Origin: an uncultured Eubacteriales bacterium
GTDB lineage: Bacteria; Bacillota; Clostridia; Lachnospirales; Lachnospiraceae
DNA: 64,000 nucleotides
Direction of reading: 5' to 3'
NCBI GenBank assembly: GCA_951800645.1
Contig: CATOIK010000002.1
Location: 120,738 to 184,737, forward strand
Shown here: positions 17,665-26,722 of the stretch, one piece after another
Layout of the letters: every line of letters begins with the position of its first letter
Numbering within the stretch: position 1 is the first letter of the stretch
Position numbers and translations under genes: made by a program
The notes under the pieces: generated by a model
Databases searched by the model: none
Seen by the model: the letters and a program-made list of their open reading frames with translations, nothing else
What the model was told of the DNA's origin: nothing

Positions 17665-18516
17665 GTGACGGAACAGATAATAAATCCCCGTACTGTGGAG
17701 ATTGAGCGCAGTATCATTAAGCAGTTCCGCAAGGAAATCTGGCGGCCCTTTGTAAAGGCGCTGAACGAATATAATATGATAAGCGAGGGCGATAACATTG
17801 CTGTCTGCATTTCCGGCGGCAAGGATTCCATGCTGCTTGCCAAGTGTATGCAGGAAATCCTGCGCCACGGAAAGATGGAATTTGGCTTGAAATTTTTGGT
17901 AATGGACCCTGGTTACCACCCGGATAACCGCCGTCTTATTGAGGAGAATGCAAAGCTGATGGGTATTCCCATCACCATTTTTGAGTCGGACATTTTTGAG
18001 AGTGTGGTGGATGCGGGGGGCTCTCCCTGCTATCTCTGCGCCCGGATGCGGCGGGGCAATCTTTATGCCAACGCAAAGGAGCTGGGCTGTAATAAAATTG
18101 CTTTGGGTCATCATTTTGACGACATTATCGAGACCATTCTTATGAGCATGCTTTACGGCGCCCAGGTAAATACCATGATGCCCAAGCTTCACAGTACCAA
18201 TTTTGAGGGGATGGAGCTGATTCGGCCTCTGTATCTGGTGAAGGAAAGCGCCATCCTGGCCTGGAAGGAGTTTAATCATCTGCGGTTTTTGCAGTGCGCC
18301 TGCCGGTTTACGGAGCAGATTGCCCAGGAACGGGCTTTGGAGGAGGAGGTTCATACTTCCAAGCGGCAGGAGATGAAGGAGCTGATTGAGCGGTTCCGCA
18401 GGATCAATCCCCACATCGAGACCAATATTTTCAAGAGCGTGGAGAATGTGAATCTGGACGCGTGCATCGGCTATGTAAAAGACGGAGAACGGCACCATTT
18501 CCTGGAAGAATATTAG
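17665..18516 (+). CDS. ttcA: TtcA-like PP-loop tRNA thiolation enzyme
   Basis: ATPase that activates a tRNA base for sulfur insertion (2-thiocytidine in E. coli). The PP-loop SGGKDSMLLA is near residue 50, the Cys pair in SPCYLCARMRRG and the downstream CACRF match the Fe-S/thiolation cysteines, and GHHFDDIIETILM is the second conserved motif. GTG start at 17665 after AAGGAGA. 283 aa. Position after cysE fits sulfur metabolism. Homologues in Firmicutes may act on other substrates, so the exact base is uncertain. Confidence 0.82.
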   Translation: MTEQIINPRTVEIERSIIKQFRKEIWRPFVKALNEYNMISEGDNIAVCISGGKDSMLLAKCMQEILRHGKMEFGLKFLVMDPGYHPDNRRLIEENAKLMGIPITIFESDIFESVVDAGGSPCYLCARMRRGNLYANAKELGCNKIALGHHFDDIIETILMSMLYGAQVNTMMPKLHSTNFEGMELIRPLYLVKESAILAWKEFNHLRFLQCACRFTEQIAQERALEEEVHTSKRQEMKELIERFRRINPHIETNIFKSVENVNLDACIGYVKDGERHHFLEEY

Positions 18517-18672
18517 AGGCTGCTGCAGCCTGGAAGCAGAAAGCTGCGCCAGTACCTTTTCTGACAGCTTTACTACGCATATATTATAAAGCACTCACAT
18601 AAACTTTCGTAAAGATGATTCCGGCGGCAGGCCCGTCCGGGGTCAAATCCGGAAGTAAGGTGGGTGCTTTTT

Positions 18673-20277
18673 ATGTTGGAGCTGGTGAAACAGAATATAC
18701 ATATGAACCGCTGGAAAAATCAGGTAAATACCCAGGTAACCCTGGATGATGATTTCATCGTGCCGGACACTATGAGCGATGTGGCACAGGTGATACTGGA
18801 CTCAGGGGAGATCCAGTTAGAGCCGGTCAGGGTTCAGAATGAGAAGGTGGTCCTGCGGGGTAAGTTGGATTTTCATGTGCTGTATCGGAAGGAAGAAGGG
18901 GGCCTGCAGACCCTGGGCGGCATCATCCCCTTTGAGGAGACCGTTAATGTGCCGGAGCTTCAGGAAAAGGATTATGTGGGCGTCACCTGGCAGTTGGAGG
19001 ATTTAAAGGCAGACATCATCAATTCCCGGAAGCTGAGCATCCGGGGAATTGTGACACTGGAAGTGAAGGTAGAAACTCTTTTTGACACCGAGGCTGCCGT
19101 AGACTTAGGCCAGGCGCCCCAGGAAGAATTTGCATTTGGGGAAAGCGCCGGAATGTCCGGACCGCCTCAGATTCAGGTGCAGCGCCGGGCTCTGGATGTG
19201 GCCGCCATCGCCCTTCGGAGAAAAGATACCTACCGGCTGAAGGAAGAACTGACCCTGTCTGGCAGCAAGCCGGCCATTGACCGGATCCTTTGGACGGAGA
19301 TGCGCCTGTCCGGCATGACTACCCGCCCCTTAGACGGAAAGATCCATCTGGAAGGAATTTTGATGGTTTTCGTCATTTATGAGGGAGAAGGAGAGAACAG
19401 CACGGTTCAGTGGATTGAGGAGAGTATTCCTTTTTCCGGCGAGTTGGAGATGGCAGGGGCCATAGAGGAGATGATTCCGGCTATCGATTTGCGGCTGATC
19501 CATAAGGGCATTGAGGAGAAGCCGGATTACGATGGGGAGATGCGGGAACTGGATGTGGACGCAGTCATTGAGCTGGATATTCGTCTTTACCAGGAGCAGC
19601 CCCTGGAAATTTTAAGCGATATGTATGCCACCAACAGGGAGCTGTCTCTGGAGACAGGGGAAGCCTGTTTCGACCAGATCCTGACCCGGAATTCCGGCAA
19701 ATGCAAAATTGCGGAAAAGGTAGATTTAAGCGGCGGTCAGCGGGTTTTGCAGATTTGTCACAGCACCGGAAATGTGAAGCTGGATGAGGTAGCAGTTGGA
19801 GACGGCGTGCTTTTGATTGACGGCGTATTAGAGGTCAGCATCCTGTACCTGACTGACGATGACAGCCGTCCGGTTCAGGCGGAAACGGAAATGCTTCCAT
19901 TCCACTATGAGGCGGAGGCCCCCGGCATCCGGGAGGACAGCATCTGGTATCTGGAAAACGGTGTAGAGCAGTTGACTGCAGTGATGGCAGGCGGCGGCAC
20001 AGTGGAGGTAAAAGCAGTGCTGGTGCTGGAGCTTTTAGTGCTGCAGCCGGTGCATCTGCCAGTTATTCTGCGGGCGGAGACGATGCCTTTGGATCGGAAA
20101 AAGCTGCAGGAAATGCCTGGAATTGTGGGCTATGTGGTGCAGGAAGGCGACAGCCTGTGGAGCATTGCCAAGCGGTTCCACACGACTCCAGACAACATCA
20201 TGGCATCCAACAACCTTTCCACGGATGTCATCCAACCGGGAGATACCCTTATCCTAGTAAAAGAAATTTTCCGATAG
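18673..20277 (+). CDS. sipL: SPOCS (DUF3794) + LysM spore morphogenesis protein, SipL-like
   Basis: 534 aa with repeated SPOCS/DUF3794 domains (units beginning near residues 30, 190 and 330, for example VPDTMSDVAQVILDSGEIQLE) and a C-terminal LysM (YVVQEGDSLWSIAKRF ... NNLSTDVIQPGDTLIL). This is the layout of clostridial SipL, which binds SpoIVA and is needed for coat assembly around the forespore. ATG 18673 is preferred over the upstream GTG 18664 because AAGGTGG sits 9 nt before it. Not wall-exported: no signal peptide. Confidence 0.85.
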   Translation: MLELVKQNIHMNRWKNQVNTQVTLDDDFIVPDTMSDVAQVILDSGEIQLEPVRVQNEKVVLRGKLDFHVLYRKEEGGLQTLGGIIPFEETVNVPELQEKDYVGVTWQLEDLKADIINSRKLSIRGIVTLEVKVETLFDTEAAVDLGQAPQEEFAFGESAGMSGPPQIQVQRRALDVAAIALRRKDTYRLKEELTLSGSKPAIDRILWTEMRLSGMTTRPLDGKIHLEGILMVFVIYEGEGENSTVQWIEESIPFSGELEMAGAIEEMIPAIDLRLIHKGIEEKPDYDGEMRELDVDAVIELDIRLYQEQPLEILSDMYATNRELSLETGEACFDQILTRNSGKCKIAEKVDLSGGQRVLQICHSTGNVKLDEVAVGDGVLLIDGVLEVSILYLTDDDSRPVQAETEMLPFHYEAEAPGIREDSIWYLENGVEQLTAVMAGGGTVEVKAVLVLELLVLQPVHLPVILRAETMPLDRKKLQEMPGIVGYVVQEGDSLWSIAKRFHTTPDNIMASNNLSTDVIQPGDTLILVKEIFR

Positions 20278-20418
20278 GAACCATAACCCCGGATACGGCA
20301 TAAGATATAGTGTATAAGTTCCGCATTCGGCCGGTGCTTCAATATAAATCAGGGCAGCCTGGGCGGCAGGGCAGAGAACTGCAGAGCTCTGCAGCCGCTT
20401 ACATAACCTGATTGGAAG

Positions 20419-20449
20419 AAGCCCGGCTGAGCGGGGCTTTTCTTTTTTA
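20419..20449 (+). terminator. Intrinsic terminator after sipL-like gene
   Basis: AAGCCCGGCTGAGCGGGGCTT hairpin followed by a T-rich run. Confidence 0.75.
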
Positions 20450-20497
20450 GGGTCTTGTGGTAAGCTGTTTTTCAGAAGGAAGGTGCGAGGCAGAGAA

Positions 20498-20752
20498 ATG
20501 GAAAAGAGTTACACATACCTGCTGGAGTGTGCAGACGGAAGCCTGTACTGCGGCTGGACAAATCATCTGAAAGAGCGGTTGGAGGCCCACAATGGAGGCA
20601 AGGGAGCCAAATACACCAAAAGCCGCCGTCCGGTGACCCTGGTTTACTACGAAGAATTTACCACAAAACAAGAGGCCATGCAGCGGGAGTGGGTCATCAA
20701 GCAGATGACCCGCCCCCAGAAGCTGGCATTGATAAGGGAGAGAGAAACATAA
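20498..20752 (+). CDS. GIY-YIG domain nuclease-like protein (YhbQ/UPF0213 type)
   Basis: 84 aa. The signature YTYLLECADGSLYCGWTNHL holds the GIY-YIG-type Tyr pair, followed by the conserved Arg (LKERL), the KYTKSRRPV segment and Glu of QREWVIKQ. These small stand-alone proteins are putative structure-specific nucleases. The ATG at 20498 is chosen; a GTG at 20483 has too short a spacer. The gene converges with the hemolysin III gene, only 3 nt apart. Confidence 0.85.
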   Translation: MEKSYTYLLECADGSLYCGWTNHLKERLEAHNGGKGAKYTKSRRPVTLVYYEEFTTKQEAMQREWVIKQMTRPQKLALIRERET

Positions 20753-20755
20753 AGG

Positions 20756-21406
20756 TTACGCCACAAAGGCGTACAGCATCACATAATGGCAGAAGCTTCC
20801 GGCCATGACAAACACATGGAACAGCTCGTGAGAGCCGAAATATTTGTGTTTGGCATTGAAAATAGGCAGCTTCAGGGCGTAAATCACGCCGCCTGCAGTG
20901 TAGATGAGGCCTCCTGCCAGCAGCCATAAAAAGGCGCTGGGGGGCAGAGCATTCACAATTTTTCCAAACGCCAGGACGCAGACCCAGCCCATGGCAATGT
21001 AAATAATAGAAGAAAACCACTTAGGGCAGGTAATCCACAATGCGTTGATGATCATGCCAATGACAGCGATGCCCCACACCAGGCCCAGCATCATCCAGCC
21101 GGTCTTATCTCCCAGCACCAGCATGCAGACCGGTGTGTAGGTGCCTGCAATGAGGATGAAGATCATCATGTGGTCTACCTTCCGCAGAATCTGGTTTACT
21201 TTGGGGGAAATATCCAGTGTGTGATAAATGGTGCTGGCTGCATAAAGCAGAATCATGCTGGTTATAAAGAGGCCAAGAGCCAGTACATGGGTATAGCCCG
21301 GCGTTTGAGCCGCTTTGATAATCAGCGGCGCCGATGCGAAAATAGCCAGAATCATGGCGATAAAATGGGTAAGGGCGCTGCCGGGATCTTTGATTTTTAA
21401 TGTCAT
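20756..21406 (-). CDS. Hemolysin III / PAQR-type membrane protein
   Basis: 216 aa with seven predicted transmembrane helices. Family marks are visible: the GSALTHF/I start, TIYHTLDIS (helix 2-3 His), DHMMIFILIAGTYTP, and FGSHELFHVFVMAGS near the C-terminus, whose His residues form the putative zinc site. Despite the name, most members are not proven toxins. The start is placed at the ATG 8 nt after AAGGAG rather than three codons upstream. Divergent from the RluA-type gene across a 110-bp AT-rich region. Confidence 0.88.
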   Translation of the reverse strand: MTLKIKDPGSALTHFIAMILAIFASAPLIIKAAQTPGYTHVLALGLFITSMILLYAASTIYHTLDISPKVNQILRKVDHMMIFILIAGTYTPVCMLVLGDKTGWMMLGLVWGIAVIGMIINALWITCPKWFSSIIYIAMGWVCVLAFGKIVNALPPSAFLWLLAGGLIYTAGGVIYALKLPIFNAKHKYFGSHELFHVFVMAGSFCHYVMLYAFVA

Positions 21407-21437
21407 TCCAATCACTCCTTTTAGAAACTATCACATG

Positions 21438-21452
21438 TAGTTTTGAAAACTA
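21438..21452. promoter_or_regulatory. 15-bp perfect palindrome in divergent promoter region
   Basis: TAGTTTTGAAAACTA lies between the hemolysin III gene and the RluA-type gene, overlapping AT-rich promoter-like sequence (TATATAAT follows at once). It could be an operator for a dimeric regulator. Confidence 0.3.
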
Positions 21453-21517
21453 TATAATATCATTTTATATACTATACAACTGCCTGAGAAAAAATGCAAG
21501 GGTTCGGAGGAAATTTT

Positions 21518-22222
21518 ATGAATCTGGAAGTCCTTTACGAGGATTCGTCGATAATCGTAGTTTGGAAGCCGGTGGGTTTGGAATCTCAATCTTCCAGAGG
21601 CTTCGGAGCAGACATGGTGAGCCAAATCCGGCTTCATATACACAAATTATCCCCAAAATCCGGGGAACCTTATGTGGGAGTTATCCACAGACTGGACAAG
21701 CCAGTAAGCGGAATTATGGTCTACGCCAAAGAAAAAAAGGCCGCAGCTGCGTTATCCAAGCAGGTGACGGAAAGGAAAATGTCCAAAAAGTATTGGGCAA
21801 TTCTCTGTGGACAACCTGTGGATAATGTGGAAAAGTATGTGGATTATTTGTTGAAAAATGAAAAGGAAAATATTTCCAGAATTGTGGATAAGGGGATAAC
21901 TGGGGCAAAGCGGGCGGAGCTGAACTGCCGTACCCTGGAAAGCCGCCGGATTGATCCCTGGGGCGTGCTGACTTTGGCAGAGGTGGAGCTTTTCACGGGC
22001 CGTCATCATCAGATCCGGGTACAGATGGCAGGACATGGTTTTCCCTTGTGGGGAGATAACCGGTATAATCCGGCTTTCGGGGGAAAGGCGTCTGCCCGGG
22101 CCAATGTGGCACTGGCTGCCTGTTATCTTTCCTTCATCCATCCAGTTACAGGAAAACGGCTGGAGTTTACCCGGACTCCGAAAGACGGTATGTTCCGGGA
22201 ATTTTTAAAACAGGAAACCTGA
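21518..22222 (+). CDS. RluA-family RNA pseudouridine synthase
   Basis: 234 aa. Isomerises uridine to pseudouridine in rRNA or tRNA. The catalytic motif VIHRLDKPVSGIMVYAK carries the essential Asp (HRLD), and RHHQIRVQMAGHGFPLWGD matches motif III. There is no N-terminal S4 domain, as in RluA/RluC short forms. ATG 21518 follows GGAGG; an in-frame ATG 24 nt upstream lacks a site. Target position cannot be inferred. Confidence 0.88.
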   Translation: MNLEVLYEDSSIIVVWKPVGLESQSSRGFGADMVSQIRLHIHKLSPKSGEPYVGVIHRLDKPVSGIMVYAKEKKAAAALSKQVTERKMSKKYWAILCGQPVDNVEKYVDYLLKNEKENISRIVDKGITGAKRAELNCRTLESRRIDPWGVLTLAEVELFTGRHHQIRVQMAGHGFPLWGDNRYNPAFGGKASARANVALAACYLSFIHPVTGKRLEFTRTPKDGMFREFLKQET

Positions 22223-22233
22223 TCGATCTGCCG

Positions 22234-22286
22234 GCAGACATTTTCCTTAAGCGCGAAGTGCGCATCCCGCGGAGCGTTTTTGTTTC
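22234..22286 (+). repeat. Dispersed 53-bp repeat, copy 1
   Basis: From GCAGACATTTTCC through GCGGAGCGTTTTTGTTTC. An inverted copy lies at 30216-30267 with one base difference (CATCCCGCGG versus CATCCGCGG). GC-rich hairpin content (GCGCGAAGTGCGC). Confidence 0.7.
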
Positions 22287-22352
22287 TATGAAATAAAAAA
22301 ACTGTTAAGACTATAAAAACCAGTAGCAAAAAAGTGGAATCTCTGATATTCT

Positions 22353-22472
22353 AACAACAGAAAGGGAGTAGTTGGCATCCTGACTGGATGTTTGCGAAGC
22401 CGTCAGTACGATTGAAAGGCATGGTTCCATGTCTGAATCCGGTTCGTAACCAAGCAGCGAGACTTTCGTTGA
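22353..22472 (+). ncRNA. yybP-ykoY-type (Mn2+) riboswitch
   Basis: The 5' strand has AAAGGGAGTAG, the hallmark loop of this class. The 3' strand has CAGCGAGACTTTCGTTG, which closes P1 against CAACAGAAAG. In between are the two coaxial hairpins, including GGATGTTTGCGAAGCCGTC and GAATCCGGTTCG. A terminator follows, then a cation/Ca2+ antiporter gene, a common gene type under this riboswitch. Members bind Mn2+ and usually turn on export genes. Confidence 0.8.
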
Positions 22473-22489
22473 GGCAGATGAAATATGCA

Positions 22490-22537
22490 GCCTGAGGCGC
22501 ATGTTCCATTTGGCTGTCAGCGGAGGCCTCGTTTTTT
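22490..22537 (+). terminator. Expression-platform terminator of the riboswitch
   Basis: GAGGC near 22493 can pair with GCCTC at 22526-22530, followed by GTTTTTTG. It lies between the aptamer and the antiporter start. Confidence 0.55.
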
Positions 22538-22600
22538 GTATTAAAACAGATAAGGCGGGCCTTCCTGAATCGCAGAAAACGAAAACAGGAGGAAACGAGA

Positions 22601-23536
22601 ATGGAAATGTTAATGCAGTTGGGGCTTTTGGCTCTGGGATTTTTGATGTTGGTGAAGGGCGCAGACTGGTTTGTAGACGGTTCTTCCGGAATTGCAGACC
22701 GGATGGGTGTTCCGCAGCTGGTAATCGGCCTGACCATTGTGGCCATGGGCACCAGCGCTCCAGAGGCGGCAGTGAGCATTACCGCAGCCTTGAAAGGAAG
22801 TGCAGAGATTACCATCGGAAATATTGTGGGAAGCAACATTTTAAACATCCTGATTATTTTGGGTGTCACATCTGTGATTGTTCCGGTGGCAGTTGCCCGG
22901 TCTACAGTACGGATTGAAATTCCCTGGATGCTGTTTATTACTGCTGTGCTTCTGGCGGCTGGCTATACCGGAAACCAGGTAACCCTGCTGGAGGGCGTGG
23001 TTCTGTGGATGTTGTTTTTACTGTACTTAGCTTACCTGTTTGTAATGGCGATGTGTGACAGGCAGGAAGTAGTTGAGACTGAGGAGGATAAGCCGGCCTG
23101 GAAGCTGCTGGTGCTGATGATTATAGGTCTGGTGCTGGTTGTCTGGGGCAGCGATGTAACCGTAGACGCAGCCACTGCCATTGCCAAGGCAGCAGACTTA
23201 AGCGAGCGCTTTATCGGTCTGACTATTGTGGCGCTGGGAACCTCTCTGCCGGAGCTGTTTACCTCTGTGTCTGCAGCTATCAAAGGCAAAGCAGACATTG
23301 CTATCGGAAACATTGTGGGAAGCAACATTTTCAATATCCTGTTTGTAGTAGGGACTGCGGCGCTGATTCTTCCGGTAGAATTTGCTCCCAGCTTTGCCAT
23401 TGACACCGTGGTAGCCATCGGCGCAGGTGTGCTTCTGCTGCTGTGTGTATTCCGCAAACAGCTTCTGAAGCGGTCCGCCGGAATCCTGATGCTTATCTGT
23501 TATGGCGGATACTTCGCTTATCTGATGATGCAATAA
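22601..23536 (+). CDS. CaCA-family sodium/calcium (cation) exchanger
   Basis: 311 aa, about ten transmembrane helices, with the duplicated alpha repeats that define the family: GTSAPEAAVSITAALKGS...GNIVGSN (about 50-80) and GTSLPELFTSVSAAIKGK...GNIVGSN (about 212-245). The two acidic residues of the ion site (PE in each repeat) are intact. ATG 22601 after AGGAGG. The upstream Mn-type riboswitch suggests that Mn2+ export, or Ca2+/Mn2+ exchange, is the physiological role here. Confidence 0.9.
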   Translation: MEMLMQLGLLALGFLMLVKGADWFVDGSSGIADRMGVPQLVIGLTIVAMGTSAPEAAVSITAALKGSAEITIGNIVGSNILNILIILGVTSVIVPVAVARSTVRIEIPWMLFITAVLLAAGYTGNQVTLLEGVVLWMLFLLYLAYLFVMAMCDRQEVVETEEDKPAWKLLVLMIIGLVLVVWGSDVTVDAATAIAKAADLSERFIGLTIVALGTSLPELFTSVSAAIKGKADIAIGNIVGSNIFNILFVVGTAALILPVEFAPSFAIDTVVAIGAGVLLLLCVFRKQLLKRSAGILMLICYGGYFAYLMMQ

Positions 23537-23540
23537 AAAA

Positions 23541-23577
23541 GAAGGGATGCTGCTTTGGATTTGGCAGCATCCCTTTT
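23541..23577. terminator. Bidirectional terminator
   Basis: AAGGGATGCTGC / GCAGCATCCCTT with T-runs on both strands, between two convergent genes. Confidence 0.85.
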
Positions 23578-23580
23578 AAA

Positions 23581-25407
23581 TTACTCTGGCGTTTTGCCGT
23601 TTAACAATTTTTCCAGCGTCCCGCACAGGGCGGCAAAGTCAATGGGCTTGGCTGCATGGGCGTCCATACCGGCTTTTTCCGTAGCTGCAATGTCCTCGGC
23701 AAAGGCGTTGGCGGTGACGGCCACAATGGGAATTACGGCGGCATCGGGACGGCTCAGAGAACGGATGGTTCTGGTGGCCGTACAGCCGTCCATAACCGGC
23801 ATCTGCATATCCATAAGAATGGCGTCAAAGTGGCCCGGAGCAGAGCGTTCAAATTGTTCCAGGGCCTCTTTTCCATTCCAGGCCTGGGTAACTTCCACGC
23901 CGTTTAAGGTAAGCAGCTCCGTTGAAATTTCCATATTGATTTCATTGTCCTCTGCCAGAAGGATTTTCTTGCCTTCCAGAGAGAATGGCTTCCGGGCTTT
24001 TGCCGCGTCGCTTTGGCCGGCCCTGGCGCACTGGTCGAAGGCCGCGGCGGCCTCCGCTTCTGGAGTTTCGTTTACAGCCGGAAGCGGCACCACAATGGTA
24101 AAGGCGGTTCCCTGGCCCAGCTTGCTCTTTACCTCAATTTGGCCGCCCATCTGGTTTACCAGGCGTTTTACAATAGAAAGCCCCAGACCGGTGCCGCTGA
24201 TTTGCCGGGATAAAAATTGCACTTCTCTGGAATAGGGCTCAAACAGTTGTTCCAGGAATTCTTCCGACATGCCGATGCCTGTATCGGTGACGGAGATAAT
24301 ATACTTGGAAGCCATGGCTTCGTTTAGCTGCTTTACCGACAGAGTGATGGAATCGCCTCGCTCCGTGTACTTAATGGCATTGGACAGCAGGTTGTTAAGG
24401 ATTTGGGTGATGCGGAACGGGTCGCCGGTAACGATGCTGTTTTGAATGGAAAACTGGATGTGGAACGGTTTGTTTTCTGCCTGGAATACAGGCAGGAAGT
24501 TATCGGTGCATTGTCGGATGATCTGGGTTAAATCGAACTGCTGGTTGGAAATGGACAGATGGCCCTGCTCCAGCCGTGACATGTCTAAAATATCATTGAC
24601 CAGTTCTAAAAGCTGCTGGCTGGCAAACTGAATCCGGGAAACATAGGCCTGGATTTTCTCCGGCTGATCCTTGTACTGCTCCATCAGTCGTGTCAGGCCG
24701 ATGATGGCGTTCAGCGGCGTTCGCATGTCGTGGGACATGTTGCTGAAAAAGGTAAGCTGATTTTTCTCGTTATGCCGGGAATGTTCCAGAGCAACTTCCA
24801 GCATCTGCTTTTCCACCGCTTCGATGTCGCAGAAACAGAGGATTACTTCATCATCCAGCAGTGTGTCGTCGAAAAGGACACGGACATTGACCCGGCAGTA
24901 GGAGCTGTCAAACCACCGCTGGAAATCTTTGCCGGAATCCGGAATCTGGCGGGAAACCAGTTTTTTCAGATTTTCCGGAGAAAAGGTCAGAATGAAATCC
25001 TGGTAGGCGTCGCCTTCAATAATTTCCTTAAAAAGTTTTAAAAGCATATGGTAGTCTCCTGTGGGAGGAAGAACGGAGCTGATATAGTCGGAGTTTTTGA
25101 TGATCTCATAGGTATTCCGGTTTAAATTGATGCGGTAAATGGCATAGTAAGGGTTTCCCAGAACCTGCACCGTCTCGTTAATTCGCGTCATCTTGCTGCT
25201 GAGCCGCCGATTCTGCAGGTTGGTCCAGGCAAAGGCGGTGAAAAACAGGGTATCAAGGCGAACCAGGTTGACCGGAGCCTTCCCCGGATAACCGTAAGTC
25301 AGATAACATGCGCTGCCCAGAAAGATAAGGAGCTCCAGTACAGTAAAATAGCTGTGAGCGGCAGATTGTCTTTTCTTTATCAAAGGGAAACTGTTCTTAT
25401 TTTTCAA
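23581..25407 (-). CDS. Hybrid sensor histidine kinase/response regulator
   Basis: 608 aa. Two short hydrophobic segments near the N-terminus (about 20-65), a PAS-like sensor region, a HisKA domain with phospho-acceptor FFSNMSHDMRTPLNAI (about 217-232), HATPase_c with DTGIGMSEEFLEQLF and GTGLGLSIVKRL, then a receiver domain (KILLAEDNEINMEI, phospho-acceptor Asp in ILMDMQMPVMDG, switch Lys in AAKPID). The output path is unknown: no partner regulator or HPt gene is adjacent. Divergent from ytvI. Confidence 0.9.
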   Translation of the reverse strand: MKNKNSFPLIKKRQSAAHSYFTVLELLIFLGSACYLTYGYPGKAPVNLVRLDTLFFTAFAWTNLQNRRLSSKMTRINETVQVLGNPYYAIYRINLNRNTYEIIKNSDYISSVLPPTGDYHMLLKLFKEIIEGDAYQDFILTFSPENLKKLVSRQIPDSGKDFQRWFDSSYCRVNVRVLFDDTLLDDEVILCFCDIEAVEKQMLEVALEHSRHNEKNQLTFFSNMSHDMRTPLNAIIGLTRLMEQYKDQPEKIQAYVSRIQFASQQLLELVNDILDMSRLEQGHLSISNQQFDLTQIIRQCTDNFLPVFQAENKPFHIQFSIQNSIVTGDPFRITQILNNLLSNAIKYTERGDSITLSVKQLNEAMASKYIISVTDTGIGMSEEFLEQLFEPYSREVQFLSRQISGTGLGLSIVKRLVNQMGGQIEVKSKLGQGTAFTIVVPLPAVNETPEAEAAAAFDQCARAGQSDAAKARKPFSLEGKKILLAEDNEINMEISTELLTLNGVEVTQAWNGKEALEQFERSAPGHFDAILMDMQMPVMDGCTATRTIRSLSRPDAAVIPIVAVTANAFAEDIAATEKAGMDAHAAKPIDFAALCGTLEKLLNGKTPE

Positions 25408-25579
25408 AATTTTTCTCCAATGTGTTTTTTATGAAAAGTTCTTTTATTATGCAGGAACATGTGTGGGTTGTCAAGGAGGGGACGAAATAATAAAAGCTCA
25501 TAAGCTGCTTATAAAATTGAGGAATCCGGTCATACTAGGATTAGTACAAAGGAAGTACAAATCAGAAATAGGTGAGTCC

Positions 25580-26650
25580 ATGGGTAAGCCGGATAAGAAA
25601 CTGAAGAAAATGTTATTGATATTGGGAACCACAGGGGCAGTTTATGGAAGCTTCCGCTTTCTTCTGCCTCTTGTGATTCCCTTTCTGCTGTCCTGGGGCG
25701 CGGCGGTGTGTCTAAGGCCCTCGGCCCGGTGGATTTCGCAGCGCGTCCGGTTCCGGGTACAGTTTAGAAACCGGCAGCGGGAAATTGGGATTCCGGTAGG
25801 AGCGGCAGGAGCGGCAGAACTTTTGGCCCTTTTCATCATTCTGGGCTGGGGCGCATTTTTAGGCGGCAGAAAGATTTTTCAGGAGGCGTCCCTTCTGATG
25901 GAGCAGGTGCCGGAGTGGATTCGTCTTTTGGATGTGTGGCTGACCAGAGCCTGCCACCAGATTGAGGCATCCTTTTGCCTGAAGGAAAACCTGCTGGTAG
26001 TGCTGATGCGGGAGATGTTAAAAGGTCTTCTGGAAACCATGAAAGAAGGCGCCATGTCTTATTTGATGGTAAATTCCGTGACCCTGTTTAAGGTAGGCGT
26101 CGGGCTGTCTGTATCCTTGGTGATTCTTCTCATTGGAACAGGGCTTTGCCTGCAGGAGATGGACTGCTGGAAAAAGCGATGCCGCCGTTCCATTTATCAT
26201 GCCGAAATTCAGTTGATTGCCGGGCGGCTTCATTCGGCTTTGGCGGCCTGGCTGAAAACCCAGGGAGCGATTATGGTATTGACTGCAGTGATCTGTACTA
26301 TCGGCCTGTGGTTGATGAAAAATCCCTATTATGTGTTAGCTGGGATTGGCGTCGGCCTTTTGGACGCTTTGCCGGTTTTCGGCACAGGAACCGTGTTTAT
26401 TCCCTGGGCGGCAGTTCTGTTTTTCCAGGGAAGCTGGGGCCGGGGCTTTTTCCTTCTGGCCCTGTACCTGGTCTGCTATGTGATGCGGGAGGTGTTAGAG
26501 GCAAAGATGATGGGAGACAAGATTGGCCTTTCGCCGCTGGAAACCCTCATTGCTATCTACGCAGGTTTGAAGCTGTTTGGCATTCCCGGCCTGATTTTAG
26601 GCCCCCTGGGACTGCTTCTCATCCAGGACATGGTAGAGGCATTTGAGTAA
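25580..26650 (+). CDS. ytvI: YtvI-type sporulation integral membrane protein (AI-2E transporter-like)
   Basis: 356 aa, about eight transmembrane helices. The C-terminal family signature is clear: VREVLEAKMMGDKIGLSPLE-like, then TLIAIYAGLKLFGIPGLILG. Members of the YtvI group are under sporulation control in Bacillus, with no proven substrate. I take the ATG at 25580 (after AGGTGAG); an in-frame start at 25463 would add a 39-residue tail of no family likeness. Confidence 0.8.
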   Translation: MGKPDKKLKKMLLILGTTGAVYGSFRFLLPLVIPFLLSWGAAVCLRPSARWISQRVRFRVQFRNRQREIGIPVGAAGAAELLALFIILGWGAFLGGRKIFQEASLLMEQVPEWIRLLDVWLTRACHQIEASFCLKENLLVVLMREMLKGLLETMKEGAMSYLMVNSVTLFKVGVGLSVSLVILLIGTGLCLQEMDCWKKRCRRSIYHAEIQLIAGRLHSALAAWLKTQGAIMVLTAVICTIGLWLMKNPYYVLAGIGVGLLDALPVFGTGTVFIPWAAVLFFQGSWGRGFFLLALYLVCYVMREVLEAKMMGDKIGLSPLETLIAIYAGLKLFGIPGLILGPLGLLLIQDMVEAFE

Positions 26651-26670
26651 AACCAACCGGATTTCCCTCG

Positions 26671-26699
26671 TTTACAGAGACGGAAAATTAGCGTATAAT
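26671..26699 (+). promoter_or_regulatory. Sigma-A promoter of rarA
   Basis: TTTACA (26671-26676), 17-nt spacer, TATAAT (26694-26699). Confidence 0.75.
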
Positions 26700-26722
26700 A
26701 TCGGTGAGCGGAAGGAGGAAGC

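Noticed and set aside
17635..18594. Minus-strand 319-codon ORF over the ttcA-like gene
   Set aside because: The plus strand has a full PP-loop enzyme with all motifs.
18615..18665. SRP-RNA-like string (GGTCAAATCCGGAAGTAAGG)
   Set aside because: Only the GGAA loop region resembles 4.5S RNA; the flanking symmetric loop and stem do not fit, and it serves as the sipL-like ribosome site region.
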